From contig NC_092054.1 in the NCBI RefSeq assembly GCF_003086295.3, positions 60,427,546 to 60,491,545 of the forward strand: a stretch of 64,000 nucleotides of DNA, given 5' to 3'. The position numbers and the translations under genes are program-made. Origin of the DNA: Arachis hypogaea (Eukaryota; Streptophyta; Magnoliopsida; Fabales; Fabaceae). Under the pieces are notes generated by a model. That model worked only from the letters and a program-made list of their open reading frames with translations, was not told the origin of the DNA and searched no databases. This document shows, in pieces, positions 1 to 11,299 of this stretch (within the stretch, counting starts at the first letter, position 1; each line of letters begins with the position of its first letter).

Positions 1-1419
1 CTGATGCTATTCCCATTTTCTCTCAGAGACAAGGCCACTCAATGGTTGGAATCTTTTCCAAGGGACAGCATCAACAACTGGGATGATTTGGTAACCAAGT
101 TTCTTGCCAAGTTTTACCCACCTCAAAGGATTATAAGGTTGAAGGCCGAGGTACAAACATTTACACAAATGGAGGCCAAACCCATCTATGAGGCATGGGA
201 GAGGTACAAGGCTCTGATCAGGAAATGTCCCCCGGCCATGTTTAATGAGTGGGAGAAGCTTCAAAACTTCTATGAAGGCTTAACACTGAAATCCCAGGAA
301 GCTTTGGATCATTCAGCTGGAGGTTCCTTGCAACTCATGAAAACTGCAGAAGAGGCTCAAGAACTCATTGATATGGTGTCCAACAACTAATATTTCTTTG
401 CTCATCAAAGAGGCCGCCAACCATCACAAAGGAGAGGAGTAATGGAGCTAGAAGGAGTGGATTCAATCCTGGCTCAAAACAAGATGATGCAGCAGCAAAT
501 TCAACAACAATTTGAGCAAATGGCCAAGAGGATTGATAGTCTCTAAGTTGCAGCAGTTAACACCAGCCAACCATCAACCACATGGGGACAGAGTGAAGAA
601 ACTCAAGAAGAACAACAACAAGAGCAAGTACAGTATATGCACAACCAAGGACCAAATGAAGTGTATGGTGATACATACAATCCATCCTGGAAAAACCACC
701 CAAACCTCAGATGGGGAGATAACCATACCCAAAACCAACAACCATGGCAGAGGAACTCAAACCAACACAACCCAAGAAGCAACCAAAACCACAACCAGCA
801 GCAAACTAACCAAAACCCCTACAGAAAACCTCAAAACAACTACCCCAACCTCAACCAATACTAATCTAATAACCAACCCACCAACCAAAATGCCTACCAT
901 CCACCACCCACATCTCATAACCCACCTCAAGTATCACCTGAAGCCCAAAGAATCACTCACTTGGAGGCCATGATAGACAAAATGTTGAAACACCAGGAAA
1001 TGGTAACCAAGAATCAGGAAGCCTCCCTGAAGAGCCTAGAGAGACAGATGGGGCAACTCTCCAAGCAAGTATCTGTTGAGAGACCTTCAAACTCACTGCC
1101 CAGTGACACAATTCCAAATCCCAAGGAGGAATGCAAGGCAATACAATTAAGGAGTGGGAGAACATTGATAAGCAACAATGACACTACAAAGAAGCAAGCA
1201 GAGAACATCAAAGAACCAACGGAGGATGAGAATCAAACAAAGGCAGATGAGGCTAAGGAGCAAGTTGTGATGCCAAACAAAGGCACTGAGAAACTTAAAG
1301 AGAAGGACAACCAGCCACATAGCTCAAAGGAAGTAGCTCAGGGACAGCAGCAAATAGGAAAGAGCATCACACCTCCACTGCCATATCCCTAGAGGTTCAA
1401 CAAAGAGGTTAAAGACTAG
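1..1419 (+). pseudogene. E1 gag remnant with five in-frame stops
   Basis: Frame 1 reads as a retrotransposon gag throughout (capsid-like FPFSLRDKATQWL near base 10, YEAWERYKALIRKCP near 190, SAGGSLQL near 318), then a Gln/Asn-rich linker (about 500-960) and the pre-protease LRSGRTL region (about 1147). Stops occur at 388, 544, 862, 1390 and 1417 with no frameshift. At 388, 1390 and 1417 paralogues in this window have glutamine at the aligned position. No CCHC zinc knuckle is visible. The start is outside the window. Confidence 0.85.
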
Positions 1420-1470
1420 CATTTTCACAAATTCCTTGAGATTTTTAAGAAGCTGGAAATCAATATTCCC

Positions 1471-4400
1471 TTGGCTGAAGCACTTGAGCAAATGCCTCTA
1501 TATTCCAAGTTTCTGAAGGATCTTATCAACAAGAAAAAAAGTTGGCTTGAAAGGGAAACCGTATTACTCACCGAGGAATGCAGTGCTGTGATTCAACGGG
1601 GTATTCCACCAAAACTTAAGGATCTGGGAAGCTTTGTAGTCTCATGCACTATTGGCAAGATAATTCTCAACAAGGCTCTCTGTGACCTGGGTGCCAGCAT
1701 CAATTTAATGCCTCTCTCAATGATGAGAAAACTTGCCATAGAAGAGCTTAAACCCACCAGGATGTCACTAGTCATGGCCGACAGATCAATCAAGACACCC
1801 AATGGAATTGTGGAGAATCTGTTGGTGAAGGTTGGGGAGTTTATTTTCCCAGCAGATTTTGTAATTTTGGACACTGAAGAAGAAGGAAACGACTCAATCA
1901 TTTTGGGAAGACCATTTCTACACACAGCAAGGGCCATCATTGATGTAGAAAAAGGAGAAATGACCTTCAGGGTCCATAATGAACAAATGGTCATAAACGT
2001 GTTCAGATCAATGCAAAACGCTCCTGAGCAAGAGGATTACGTAAGAGTGGACATGATAGACAGTTTGGTGGAAGAAACATTGGAAGAAAATTTTCAAGAG
2101 CAAGAAGGAAATCAAGGGGCAACAGAGGAACAAGTGGCTGAGACCTCTACTGAGCAGGATGAAAGACAAGATAAGAAGGAAGATGTACGAAAACAAGAAC
2201 TGAAACCTTTACCCACCCATCTCAAATATGCATTCCTTGGCACATCAGAGAGCTTCCCAGTAATCATTAATTCATCCCTGACAAAGAAGGAAGAAGGAGA
2301 ACTTCTTGACGTACTCAAAGCTCACAAAGATGCTTTAGGATGGACCATTGATGACCTGAAGGGAATCAGCCCTGCAGTATGTATGCATAAGATCCTCTTG
2401 GAAGATAATTCCAAACCAGTGGTTCAACCGCAAAGAAGGCTAAATCCCACAATGAAGGAAGTTGTCCAGAAGGAAGTAATGAAGTTGTGGAATGCAGGGA
2501 TAATCTTCCCAATATCTGACAGCCCATGGGTAAGCCCGGTTCAAGTTGTACCAAAGAAGGGAGGAATGACGGTCATCACTAATGAGAAGAATGAGTTGAT
2601 CCCTACTAGAACAGTGACTGGGTGGAGGATGTGCATAGACTATAGAAGATTGAATGATGCCACCAGGAAGGATCATTTCCCTCTCCCATTCATTGATCAG
2701 ATGCTGGAAAGGTTAGCCGGCCATGCCTATTACTACTTTTTGGACGGATATTCTGGGTATAATCAAATAGTGGTGGACCCCAAGGACCAAGAGAAAACTG
2801 CCTTTACATGTCCATTTGGAGTTTTTGCATATCGGAGGATGCCCTTTGGGCTCTGCAACGCCCCTGCCACATTTCAAAGGTGTATGCTCTCCATTTTCTC
2901 TGATATGGTCGAAAAATTTTTAGAAGTCTTCATGGATGACTTCTCTGTTTTTGGTGATAATTTCAATGCTTGCCTAAACCATTTAACCCTTGTCTTGAAA
3001 CGGTGCCAAGAAACTAATTTGGTTTTAAACTGGGAGAAATGCCATTTCATGGTACCAGAAGGGATTGTTCTTGGCCATAAAGTTTCAAAAAAGGGGATAG
3101 AGGTTGATAAGGCAAAGGTTGAGATCATAGAAAAACTCCCTCCACCAATTAATGTGAAATCTGTTAGAAGTTTCTTGGGGCATGCCGGATTTTACAGAAG
3201 GTTTATCAAGGACTTTTCAAAAATAGCCAAACCTTTAAGTAATCTGTTAATGCTTGATAACCCTTTTGTTTTTGATGAAAACTGCCAGCATGCCTTTGAA
3301 ACTTTAAAAAATAGACTCACAACAGCACCAATCATCACACCTCCAGATTGGGAATTACCTTTTGAACTCATGTGTGATGCAAGTGACCTTGCAATTGGTG
3401 CTGTACTTGGGCAAAAGAAGGGAAATTTGCATCATGTCATATATTATGCAAGTAAAGTGTTGAATGAGGCCCAAAGAAATTACACCACAACAGAAAAAGA
3501 ATTGCTAGCTGTAGTCTATGCATTTGATAAGTTTAGATCATATCTAATAGGATCCAAAGTTGTGGTTTACACTGATCATGCTGCACTTAAGTATTTAATG
3601 TCAAAGCAGGATGCTAAACCAAGACTCATCAGGTGGATATTGCTCCTACAAGAATTTGACATAGAGATAAGAGATAGGAAGGGCACTGAAAATCAGGTCG
3701 CTGATCATCTGTCGAGGTTGCCACATGAAACAAGTCAAAAAGCATCCCAGCCCATAAATGAAAGCTTTCCAGATGAGTACCTTCTGCAGATCCAGCAAGC
3801 ACCTTGGTTTGCTGACATAGCAAATTACAAAGTGGGAAGGAAGATACCGCAAGAGTTCTCTAAGCAACAAGTGAAGAAGTTGATCAACGAAGCAAGGAAA
3901 TTTTCATGGGATGAACCCTTCTTGTTCAAGAGATGCTCTGATGGAGTAATCAGAAGGTGTGTTCCCGAAAGTGAAATCAGGGACATCTTGTGGCATTGTC
4001 ATGGTTCAGCTTATGGTGGACACTTTGGCCCAAAAAAAACAGCCGCAAAAATACTGCAGAGTGGCTTCTATTGGCCAACTATCTTCAAGGATGCCAGAGA
4101 ATATGTACACCAATGTAATGAATGCCAGAAAGCAGGAGGATTAACAAAAAGGAATGAGATGCCTCAAAACTTTATCTTAGAATTAGAATTGTTCGATCTA
4201 TGGGGAATTGATTTCATGGGGCCTTTTCCTCCTTCTTATTCTTTTAGATACATCTTGGTAGCAGTGGAGTATGTCTCAAAGTGGGTGGAAGCCATAGCCA
4301 CAACTACCTGTGATGCACAGATTGTCCTCCAATTCCTAAAAAAACACATTTTCACTAGGTATGGAGTGCCAAAGAGTCTTATTAGTGATGGTGGTAGTCA

Positions 4401-5088
4401 CTTTTGCAACAAACAAATGGAGAAACTCCTCTACAAGTATGGAGTAATTCATAAAGTAGCCACACCTTACCATCCTCAGACTAACGGCCAAACTGAACTT
4501 GCAAATAGAGAATTAAAGAAGATCCTAGAGAAAACAGTGGGAATCACAAGAAAAGATTGGGCTAGAAAGCTAAAGGATGCATTGTGGGCGTATAGGACAG
4601 CCTTTAAAACTCCTATTGGCAAGTCACCCTTTCAGCTATTGTATGGCAAATCCTGCCACCTCCCTGTAGAGCTTGAACACAGAGCTTTTTGGGCCACTAA
4701 ACTCCTCAACCTTGATCCCCAAGCTGCAGGAGAAAAAAGGTTGTTACAACTAAATGAGTTGGACGAATTTAGACTAGAGGCTTATGAAAGTGCGAAGACA
4801 TACAAGGAGAGAGCTAAGAAGTGGCATGACAAGAAGATCACAAAGAAGGAATTCAAGCCAGGACAGCAAGTGCTCCTGTATAATTCGAGGCTTAAAATCT
4901 TCCCTGGCAAACTGAAGTCTAAGTGGACTGGCCCATACTTGGTGACAAAGATTTTTCCCTATGGGAATATTGAACTGCTAGATGAGACAACGAAGAATCA
5001 ATTCATAGTAAATGGTCACAGAGCAAAGCTGTACTTGGGAGGACAATGGGGTAAGGAAAAAGAGGTTCAACACCTACAGCCCTCTTAA
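1471..5088 (+). CDS. E1 pol: protease, reverse transcriptase, RNase H, integrase
   Basis: An open frame of 1205 codons from the first Met after the last gag stop; the frame is open from 1420 and continues the gag frame, so a gag-pol polyprotein is likely and the Met is only nominal. Domains in order: aspartic protease with [10 protein letters not shown] (Asp about residue 72); RT with [11 protein letters not shown] and the catalytic box FMDDF (about 487-491); RNase H with MCDASD (Asp about 636); integrase zinc domain H-H-C-C (about 842-885); catalytic Asp 914, Asp 973 and Glu 1009, giving DD35E spacing; and a C-terminal GPY/F-type module (FKPGQQVLL...KWTGPYLV). No chromodomain is seen. All key residues are present, so pol looks capable, but gag upstream is dead. 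Confidence 0.93.
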   Translation: MAEALEQMPLYSKFLKDLINKKKSWLERETVLLTEECSAVIQRGIPPKLKDLGSFVVSCTIGKIILNKALCDLGASINLMPLSMMRKLAIEELKPTRMSLVMADRSIKTPNGIVENLLVKVGEFIFPADFVILDTEEEGNDSIILGRPFLHTARAIIDVEKGEMTFRVHNEQMVINVFRSMQNAPEQEDYVRVDMIDSLVEETLEENFQEQEGNQGATEEQVAETSTEQDERQDKKEDVRKQELKPLPTHLKYAFLGTSESFPVIINSSLTKKEEGELLDVLKAHKDALGWTIDDLKGISPAVCMHKILLEDNSKPVVQPQRRLNPTMKEVVQKEVMKLWNAGIIFPISDSPWVSPVQVVPKKGGMTVITNEKNELIPTRTVTGWRMCIDYRRLNDATRKDHFPLPFIDQMLERLAGHAYYYFLDGYSGYNQIVVDPKDQEKTAFTCPFGVFAYRRMPFGLCNAPATFQRCMLSIFSDMVEKFLEVFMDDFSVFGDNFNACLNHLTLVLKRCQETNLVLNWEKCHFMVPEGIVLGHKVSKKGIEVDKAKVEIIEKLPPPINVKSVRSFLGHAGFYRRFIKDFSKIAKPLSNLLMLDNPFVFDENCQHAFETLKNRLTTAPIITPPDWELPFELMCDASDLAIGAVLGQKKGNLHHVIYYASKVLNEAQRNYTTTEKELLAVVYAFDKFRSYLIGSKVVVYTDHAALKYLMSKQDAKPRLIRWILLLQEFDIEIRDRKGTENQVADHLSRLPHETSQKASQPINESFPDEYLLQIQQAPWFADIANYKVGRKIPQEFSKQQVKKLINEARKFSWDEPFLFKRCSDGVIRRCVPESEIRDILWHCHGSAYGGHFGPKKTAAKILQSGFYWPTIFKDAREYVHQCNECQKAGGLTKRNEMPQNFILELELFDLWGIDFMGPFPPSYSFRYILVAVEYVSKWVEAIATTTCDAQIVLQFLKKHIFTRYGVPKSLISDGGSHFCNKQMEKLLYKYGVIHKVATPYHPQTNGQTELANRELKKILEKTVGITRKDWARKLKDALWAYRTAFKTPIGKSPFQLLYGKSCHLPVELEHRAFWATKLLNLDPQAAGEKRLLQLNELDEFRLEAYESAKTYKERAKKWHDKKITKKEFKPGQQVLLYNSRLKIFPGKLKSKWTGPYLVTKIFPYGNIELLDETTKNQFIVNGHRAKLYLGGQWGKEKEVQHLQPS

Positions 5089-5103
5089 AAAGAATTGAAA
5101 GGT

Positions 5104-5150
5104 GTCAAGCTAGTGACAATAAAAGAGCGCTTGTTGGGAGGCAACCCAAC
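5104..5150 (+). promoter_or_regulatory. E1 post-pol two-hairpin module
   Basis: Sixteen bases after the pol stop. Hairpin A is GTCA-AGCTAG-TGAC (5104-5117). After the linker AATAAAAGAGCGCTT comes hairpin B, GTTGGG-AGGCAA-CCCAAC (5133-5150). The same arrangement follows the last pol or protease codon in E2, E7, E8, E9 and E10, with paired changes in the stems. Function is unknown; an RNA element is inferred. Confidence 0.6.
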
Positions 5151-6491
5151 CTGAGGTAGTTTTCCTTTCATAACTTTTTCAATAAAAGTGTTGGATAACT
5201 GCTATATATTGCAAGGAGCTAAGTTTAGTGTTACACACCAAAAACAATCTAAGGGAGAATGCAGGATGCTAAGTTGGTGCTCCACCAAAATTTCATTTAA
5301 AATTACATTCCAACTTCCTACACATTGCTAGTTCCAAGAAATCAAACAGATTATTCAATAACTTAACTAGTTTTGTTTAGTCTCAATATCATAACCTTTA
5401 GCAAGGACACAAAAGTTTGCCCAGAGTTAACCTGTGAATCAGAAGAAGTAGCAAGGAATTAAGTCTGGGAGTTAACCACCAATTGAAGATACCATGCATA
5501 AAGACTCAAAAAGGGGCACAACAGAAAGAAGAACAAAAGAAATGCAAACCAATAGGTTGTATCTATACTTAACCTTTACTGTTGAGAAATACTTTTGATT
5601 GATGTCTTGATAAAGTGTTCATTTAGTTCAAACAGATTCAAACTTCTCTTAGAATAAGTAAACTAGTCTATGTGTATGCTTGTGTGTTTACTTTCACTTA
5701 ACAAAAAGCATGTTTGTCCCCTGCATCTTTAAGTTCAATAAAAGAACAGTTTGAATGTGAAGCAAGATGATCTCTGTTAGATAGAAGTAGAATAAAAGTA
5801 AGTGGTGGTATGTGTGTGATTGTATAATAGCTCACTTTTAGTGAATAAAGAGCCAGGATATCTCCTCCTAAGTAGAGAGTAGCCTACTGTCTATGAATCC
5901 CAATTAAATTCCTTGGTTAGAAAGAAAAACAAAAAAGGAGGAAAGAAAAGAGATCAGAACAAAAGGAAACAAAAAGAAACAAAGCTAGACACCAATAGCT
6001 TGAACTTTAAAATATATGCCTGTGATGTCTTTGTGCTAGGATCTGCTTGGATTAGTAAGCTCTTAGGAGTGCATCAACACTCGGTGACTTGGGTTAACTA
6101 ATCCGGGATCATCAGCTGAAAGTCCACTATCAAGAGCAACCTAACTACAAGGCATTTAGTAACCCAAAGAGGTGCTGGGCATCAATGTTTTAAGAAGGAA
6201 TGTGAGCCAAGTATCTATGGTGAATAATGTGTCAAGTATAAAGAAAAGAAAATGAACTTGCTACACATGACACTCAAATAAAGCTTATGAACAAAGTAAT
6301 AGCCAAGGATAAAGGAATAATGAGAGGTCATAGCAGTATGTCACTTGAAGCTTGAAGGAGACTTTCTAGGCCTAGGAGTCAATAAGAAGTGAGTATTTGC
6401 AAATCCACACAAAATCCCATGAACTATCAATAATACTTTGCTAGCATGAACATCCTCTTCCATTTCATTCTTTCTTCTCAATAAATCTTTT
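5151..6491 (+). other. E1 post-pol spacer, no gene recognised
   Basis: About 1.3 kb of A/T-rich sequence between pol and the 3' LTR. Only short chance frames occur (for example 5913-6101, lysine-rich). Unlike E8, E9 and E10, no third ORF or remnant of one can be recognised. Confidence 0.6.
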
Positions 6492-6528
6492 CTTGCTTGA
6501 GGACAAGCAAGCTTTAAGTTTGGTGTTG
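6492..6528 (+). promoter_or_regulatory. E1 hairpin with AGGA loop and polypurine-tract position
   Basis: CTTGCTTG-AGGA-CAAGCAAG (6492-6511) is an 8-bp stem with a 4-base loop, followed by TTTAAGTTTGGTGTTG up to the LTR start at 6529. Plus-strand priming should start here, but the bases touching the LTR are not a normal purine tract. Other elements have the same loop with different, still paired stems. Confidence 0.6.
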
Positions 6529-6919
6529 TGATGAAAAGTCATCTTAGCCTATTTTAACTAGTCTTTTTCTTTTGTTTTCATTAGAATTATGCACTTTCTT
6601 GAGCTACAAGCAAGCCAATTAGGTATATTTTCATGTTTCCCTTGATTGAATCAACCATGTATGAATTCATGCTATTTCATGAGGTTTTATACTATAATTG
6701 TCACATATTATGAAAGAATGAATATCTCATGATTTTAAGCATAGCTTTGATGTGTTTGGTTGATTAATTATAGGTGAAGAAAGCTTGGAGAAAGGTTGAA
6801 GCAAGAAGGAATAGCTAGGAGTAAAGAGAAGACAATGGAATAAGTGAAATTGAACCAGGAAGCAAAAAGCTGGACCTAAAGTTAGCATCAAACTTTTGCA
6901 CAAACTTTTGGTTGAAAAG

Positions 6920-7320
6920 TTAGCCCCAACGTTAGCCCCCTAACTTGGAGGCTAACGTTGGAACTTGAACATCACTCCCTGGGTACCAAAAGTTTGCGCC
7001 AACGTTAGCCCCCTAACTTTGAGGCTAACGTTGGCACATGAAATTCACCCCTGGGCACCAAAACTTTGCGCCAACGTTAGCCCCCTAACTTTGAGGCTAA
7101 CGTTGGCATGAAGAAAACCTCCCTGGGCACCAAAAGTTTGCGCCAACGTTAGCCCCCTAACTTGGTGGCTAACGTTGGCACATGAAAATCACAAGGAGGA
7201 GCAAAAGTTTGCGCCAACGTTAGCCCGCTAACTTGGTGGCTAACGTTGGCGCCACAAGCACACAAGGTAAGGCCAACGTTAGGGCCAAAGTTAGACCCCT
7301 AACGTTGGCACCAACGTTCA
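6920..7320 (+). repeat. Palindromic minisatellite in the E1 LTR
   Basis: Tandem units of about 70-72 bp with starts near 6998, 7070, 7142 and 7212, plus degenerate copies on both sides. Each unit has inverted arms GCCAACGTTAGCC and GGCTAACGTTGGC separated by about 12 bases, a potential 13-bp stem. Each arm itself contains the palindrome AACGTT. Confidence 0.85.
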
Positions 7321-7545
7321 TATCAGCAAAGTGGTGTTAGCTGATATGAAAAGTTGGAGCAAAAGTTAGACCCCTAACTTTTGCTCAAACTTTTGGTCCA
7401 ACTTTTGCAAAACTCAAACCCGGTTCAATTGGTTCGTTTTGGTTCTTCTCCAAACTTCAAGAGCAATCAACCAAGACCTCTTTCAATCCAATTCCACCAA
7501 GAGCAAAGGCCCAACTCAAGGCTTGAGGATCATTTGAAGAAAGTG

Positions 7546-7553
7546 TATAAATA
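7546..7553 (+). promoter_or_regulatory. TATA box candidate, E1 LTR
   Basis: TATAAATA followed by GG, about 225 bases after the palindromic array. A second candidate, CTATAAAG, lies at 7872-7879. I cannot tell which drives the RNA start. Confidence 0.45.
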
Positions 7554-8752
7554 GGATAGAATTTAAGTTTTTCGGAAAGCTTTCTTTTGGAATTTTCATA
7601 ATAGTTTTCGGAGAGCTTTGGATATTGAGTGATCTTTAATTTCTTTAGCTACAGAGGTCCAAACGACGCGGTTCTAGTTGCGTTGGAAAGTTAACGTCCA
7701 GGGCTTCGATTTGATATATAATATGCTATAGTTCCCCTGACGCTAGGTGACGCGACCGCGTGATCCATACGGCCGCGTCGCAGTGACGGAAATCAGCGCA
7801 TTTGAATTCGAGACCAGCGAATTCTGGGCTGTTTCTGACCCAGTTCTCGACCCAGAAAACATAGATTAGAGTCTATAAAGTGGAGGAATGCATCCATTCA
7901 TAAGAAGGCTTTCATATTCACAATTTTAGGAGTAGATGTAGTTTTTTAGAGAGAGAGGTTCTCTCCTTTCTCTTAGGATTAGGATTGAGGATTTCTCTTA
8001 GTTTTAGAGTGACTCTCAATCCCAGGTTCAATGTTCTTCAGTTATTATTTCTCTTCTACTTTTAGATACTCTAATACTTTTATTTGTTAATTACTTATGT
8101 TGCCCATTTGATTCATAAATCTTTCATGTTAGATTGGATTGCTTTTATTAATATAATTTGAGGAATTTTCAGATTTAATTTTGCTTTGCTTTATTTATAT
8201 TGATGCTATTTAATTTAGATATTTTCTTCTTTTTGGCTTTGGTTAAGTAATTGGTAACGCTTGAGCTGTCAAATAAAGGAGTTGTTGAAATTGGGAGTTG
8301 CTCCAATAACTCTAGTCTTTCCATCGGAATTGACTAGGACCTGAGGATTAAGCTGATTAATCCACTTGATCTACCTTCATAGTTAGAGGTTAAAAAAGTG
8401 AGATTAAAATCCAAATTTCATCACAATTGATAAGGATAGGACCTCCGTTCTTATACCTTGTCAAGGGATTTTATTTTATTATTATTATTTTATTTTATTT
8501 GTCATATAACATATTCCCACCTTACTTCCTAAACCCCAATTTACAAACTCATAACCAATAATAAGAACATACTTCCCTGCAATTCCTTGAGAAAACGACT
8601 CGAGGTTTGAATACTTGGTTATCAATTTCAAAGGGGTTTGTTACTTGTGACAACCAAAACGTTTGTACGAAGGAATTTTTGTCGGTTTAGAGACTATATC
8701 TACAACGCGACTGTTTTTATGACATTCATTACTGGCAAAATTCTTAACGTCA

Positions 8753-8778
8753 CCATCATAGAATATATCCAGGATGGT
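8753..8778 (-). pseudogene. E3 gag sliver between two insertions
   Basis: Twenty-six bases that read on the minus strand as the gag stretch also seen at 26027 and 57286 (encoding roughly FYDG). They separate the 3' end of E1 from the 5' end of E2. The last five bases, ATGGT (8774-8778), are the left target duplication of E2. The gag resumes at 19617. Confidence 0.8.
8774..8778. repeat. E2 target site duplication, left (ATGGT)
   Basis: Identical to 19617-19621. Removing E2 and one copy joins the E3 gag smoothly. Confidence 0.95.
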
Positions 8779-10328
8779 TGATGAGCGGATATTTTATACG
8801 CTTTTTGGGGATAATTTCATATAGTTTTGAGTATGTTTTAGTTAGTTTTTAGTCTATTTCTAGTAGTTTTTAGGAAAAATTCATATTTCTGGACTTTACT
8901 ATGAGTTGTGTGTTTTTCTGTAATTTCAGGTATTTTTCTGGCTGAAATTGAAGGAGCTGAGCAAAAATCTGATTCAGGCTGAAAAAGGACTGCTGATGCT
9001 GTTGGATTCTGACCTCCCTGCACTCAAAGTGGATTTTCTGGAGCTACAGAACTCGAAATGGCGTGCTTCCAATTGCGTTGGAAAGTAGACATCCAGGGCT
9101 TTTCAGCAATATATAATAGTCCATACTTTGCACAAGGATAGACGACGTAAACTGGCGTTCAACGCCAGTTCTCTGCCCAATTCTGGCGTTCAGCGCCAGA
9201 AAAGGATAAAAAACTGGAGTTGAACGCCCAAACTGGCATAAAAACTGGCGTTCAACTCCACAAATGGCCTCTGCACGAAATCTCACCCCAGCACACACCA
9301 AGTGGGCCCCGGCACACCAAGTGGGCCCCAGAAGTAGATATCTGCATCATCCATCATAGTCCACTCATATTTTGTAACCCTAGGCTACTAGTTTAGTATT
9401 TAAACAACTTTTAGAGACTTATTTTGTATCTCATGACATTTCAGATCTAAACTTTGTATTCTCTGACGGCATGAGTCTCTAAACCCCATTGTTGGGGGTG
9501 AGGAGCTCTGCTGTGTCTCGATGAATTAATGCAAGTATTCCTGTTTTCCATTCAATTACGCTTGTTCCTATCTAAGATGTTCATTCGCGCTTAACTGTGA
9601 TGAAGGTGATGATCTGTGACATTCATCACCTTCCTCAACCCATGAACGTGTGCCTGACAACCACCTCCATTCTATATCCGATTGAATGAGTGTCTCTTAG
9701 ATTCCTTAATCAGAATCTCCGTGGTATAAGCTAGAACTGATGGCGGCATTCATGAGAATCCGGAAAGTCTAAACCTTGTCTGTGGTATTCCGAGTAGGAT
9801 TCAAGGATTGAATGACTGTGACGAGCTTCAAACTCCTGAAGGCTGGGCGTTAGTGACAGACGCAAAAGGATAGTAAATCCTATTCCAACCGGATCGAGAA
9901 CCAACCGGTGATTAGCCGTGCTGTGACAGAGCGCGTGAGCGTAGTTTTCACTGGAAGGATGGAAGGTAGCCATTGACAACGGTGATCCACCAACACACAG
10001 CTTGCCATAGGGGGACGTGCGTGCGTGAACAAGAAGACAGAGGAAAGCAGAGATTCAGAAGACAAAGCATCTCCAAAACTCCAACATATTCTCCATTACT
10101 GCACAACAAGTAACTTTTAATTTATGCTCTACTGGTTACTCACAATTCAATTGATAAACATAATCGACTTCCTGACTAAGATTTACAAGATAACCATAGA
10201 TTGCTTCAAACCAACAATCTCCGTGGGATTCGACCCTTACTCACGTAAGGTATTACTTGGACGACCCAGTGCACTTGCTGGTTAGTGGTACGAGTTGTGA
10301 AAAGTGTGATTCGCAATTTGTGCTACCA
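8779..10328 (+). repeat. E2 5' LTR
   Basis: Starts TGATGAGCGG and ends GTGCTACCA, six bases before the PBS. It contains a cluster of the CTGGCGTTNAACGCCAG palindrome and half-copies at about 9150-9262. The position that holds TATAAATAGG in related LTRs (E3, E5) reads TATTTAAAC here (about 9398). Apparent ORFs inside are chance frames. Confidence 0.96.
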
Positions 10329-10334
10329 AGTTTT

Positions 10335-10351
10335 TGGCGCCGTTGCCGGGG
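10335..10351 (+). promoter_or_regulatory. E2 primer-binding site (tRNA-Asp)
   Basis: TGGCGCCGTTGCCGGGG is complementary to the 3' end of plant tRNA-Asp including CCA. It lies six bases after the LTR and is the start site for minus-strand DNA synthesis. Confidence 0.9.
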
Positions 10352-11299
10352 ATTGTTCGTGTTTGAACAACTGACGGATTATTTTGTTGCTTAGATTAGG
10401 AAAAATCTTTCCTTTTTTGGTTTAGAGTCTTTTATTATTTATCCCTTGTTAAAATACTTTAAACTTATAGCTTAGTTATTTAGAACGTGGTGTTTATGTT
10501 CATGATAATTGGCTATCATAATCTTTTCAAAACCTTCTTTTTCAAAAATATTTTTTTTTATTAAATCCTGTGCCAAACTTTAATAAGGTCCCATAACTCA
10601 TTTGGCTAGAACATTAATTTGATTGGGTTAGAATCTTTTATACTCTTTTTAAAAACCTTTTTCAAAAATAATTTTTCTATTAAATCCTGTGCCAAACTTT
10701 AAGTTTGGTGTTTTCTTGTTGATTCCCCTTTGATTTTCGAAAATTTTGGTTTGGTTTTCTAAAAATTTTAAGTTTGGTGTTCTTCCTTCATGTTCTTGTG
10801 TTCTTGTGAGTCTTCAAAGTGTTCTTGAGTTTCCTTGTGTCTTGATCTTAAAATTTTTAAGTTTGGTGTTCCTTGGTGTTTTCCCTCCAAATTTTTCGAA
10901 AACAAGGAGCATTAGATCTAAAAAATTTTAAATCTTGTACTATCTTATTGTTTTTCTCTCTCCTCACTAAATTCAAAAATATCTCTTCAAAATATCTTTT
11001 CTAACTTCCTATCTTTTCAAAATTTGTTTCAACTAACTAACCAACTTTTTGTTCGTTTCTTAACTTTTTCAAAACTACCTAACTAACTCTCTCTCAAATT
11101 TTTGAAAATATCTCCCCTCTTTTTCAAAAATTTTTGTTTTTTTTACTAATTATTTTTAATTTTTTTTTACGAAAAAAAAAATTTATTATTTCAAAATTCA
11201 AATTCTTTTTAGTTATTTTATTTTATTTAAGTATTTACTTCTTATAAAATAAAATAAATAAAAAGATAAATCAGTCCAAGTTATATCCATATATCCATC
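10352..11299 (+). other. E2 5' leader, non-coding
   Basis: T-rich untranslated leader between PBS and gag. It carries three copies of TTTAAGTTTGGTGTT (near 10698, 10767, 10855), the same motif that sits against the 3' LTR. No ORF of note. Confidence 0.75.

Larger units (their letters stand above)
1..8752 (+). mobile_element. E1: Ty3/gypsy (Athila/Tat-like) retrotransposon, 5' end outside window
   Basis: Gag remnant, pol, a non-coding post-pol spacer and a 3' LTR follow each other in one orientation. The 5' LTR, PBS and gag start lie left of base 1, so the target duplication cannot be tested. The right end is set at 8752 because the sequence after it (CCATCATAGAATAT) matches minus-strand gag seen intact near 26027 and 57286. 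E1 is therefore inserted in the gag of E3. It shares protein similarity with E2 and E9, but its LTR is a different type: it starts TGATGAAAAG and is about 2.2 kb long. Confidence 0.85.
6529..8752 (+). repeat. E1 3' LTR
   Basis: Starts TGATGAAAAG right after the hairpin/PPT segment and ends ...TTAACGTCA, so it has TG...CA ends. Length about 2224 bp. It holds a palindromic minisatellite (6920-7320), TATA-like boxes at 7546 and 7873 and a pyrimidine-rich U5. Its last 150 bp resemble, in sense orientation, the ends of LTRs E6 and E8 (self-similar ACTCGAGGTTTGAATACTT region near 8598). The start is well supported; the end is set by the E3 gag flank. Confidence 0.8.

Noticed and set aside
4860..5088. 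Chromodomain at the E1 integrase end
   Set aside because: The GPY/F module is visible but no aromatic-cage chromodomain pattern follows before the stop.
6920..7320. Regular repeats with unique spacers, CRISPR-like at first look
   Set aside because: Repeats are inverted arms within a plant LTR, spacers are similar to each other, and there are no cas genes; it is a minisatellite.
9044..9979. Repeated ORFs in E2, E3 and E9 LTRs (for example 9731-9979, 19019-19267, 42583-42819)
   Set aside because: Present in LTRs because LTRs are similar; frames are not maintained between families and no protein features are seen.
10335..10351. Possible tRNA-Asp gene fragment
   Set aside because: Only 17 bases matching the tRNA 3' end, next to an LTR; it is a primer-binding site, not a tRNA gene.
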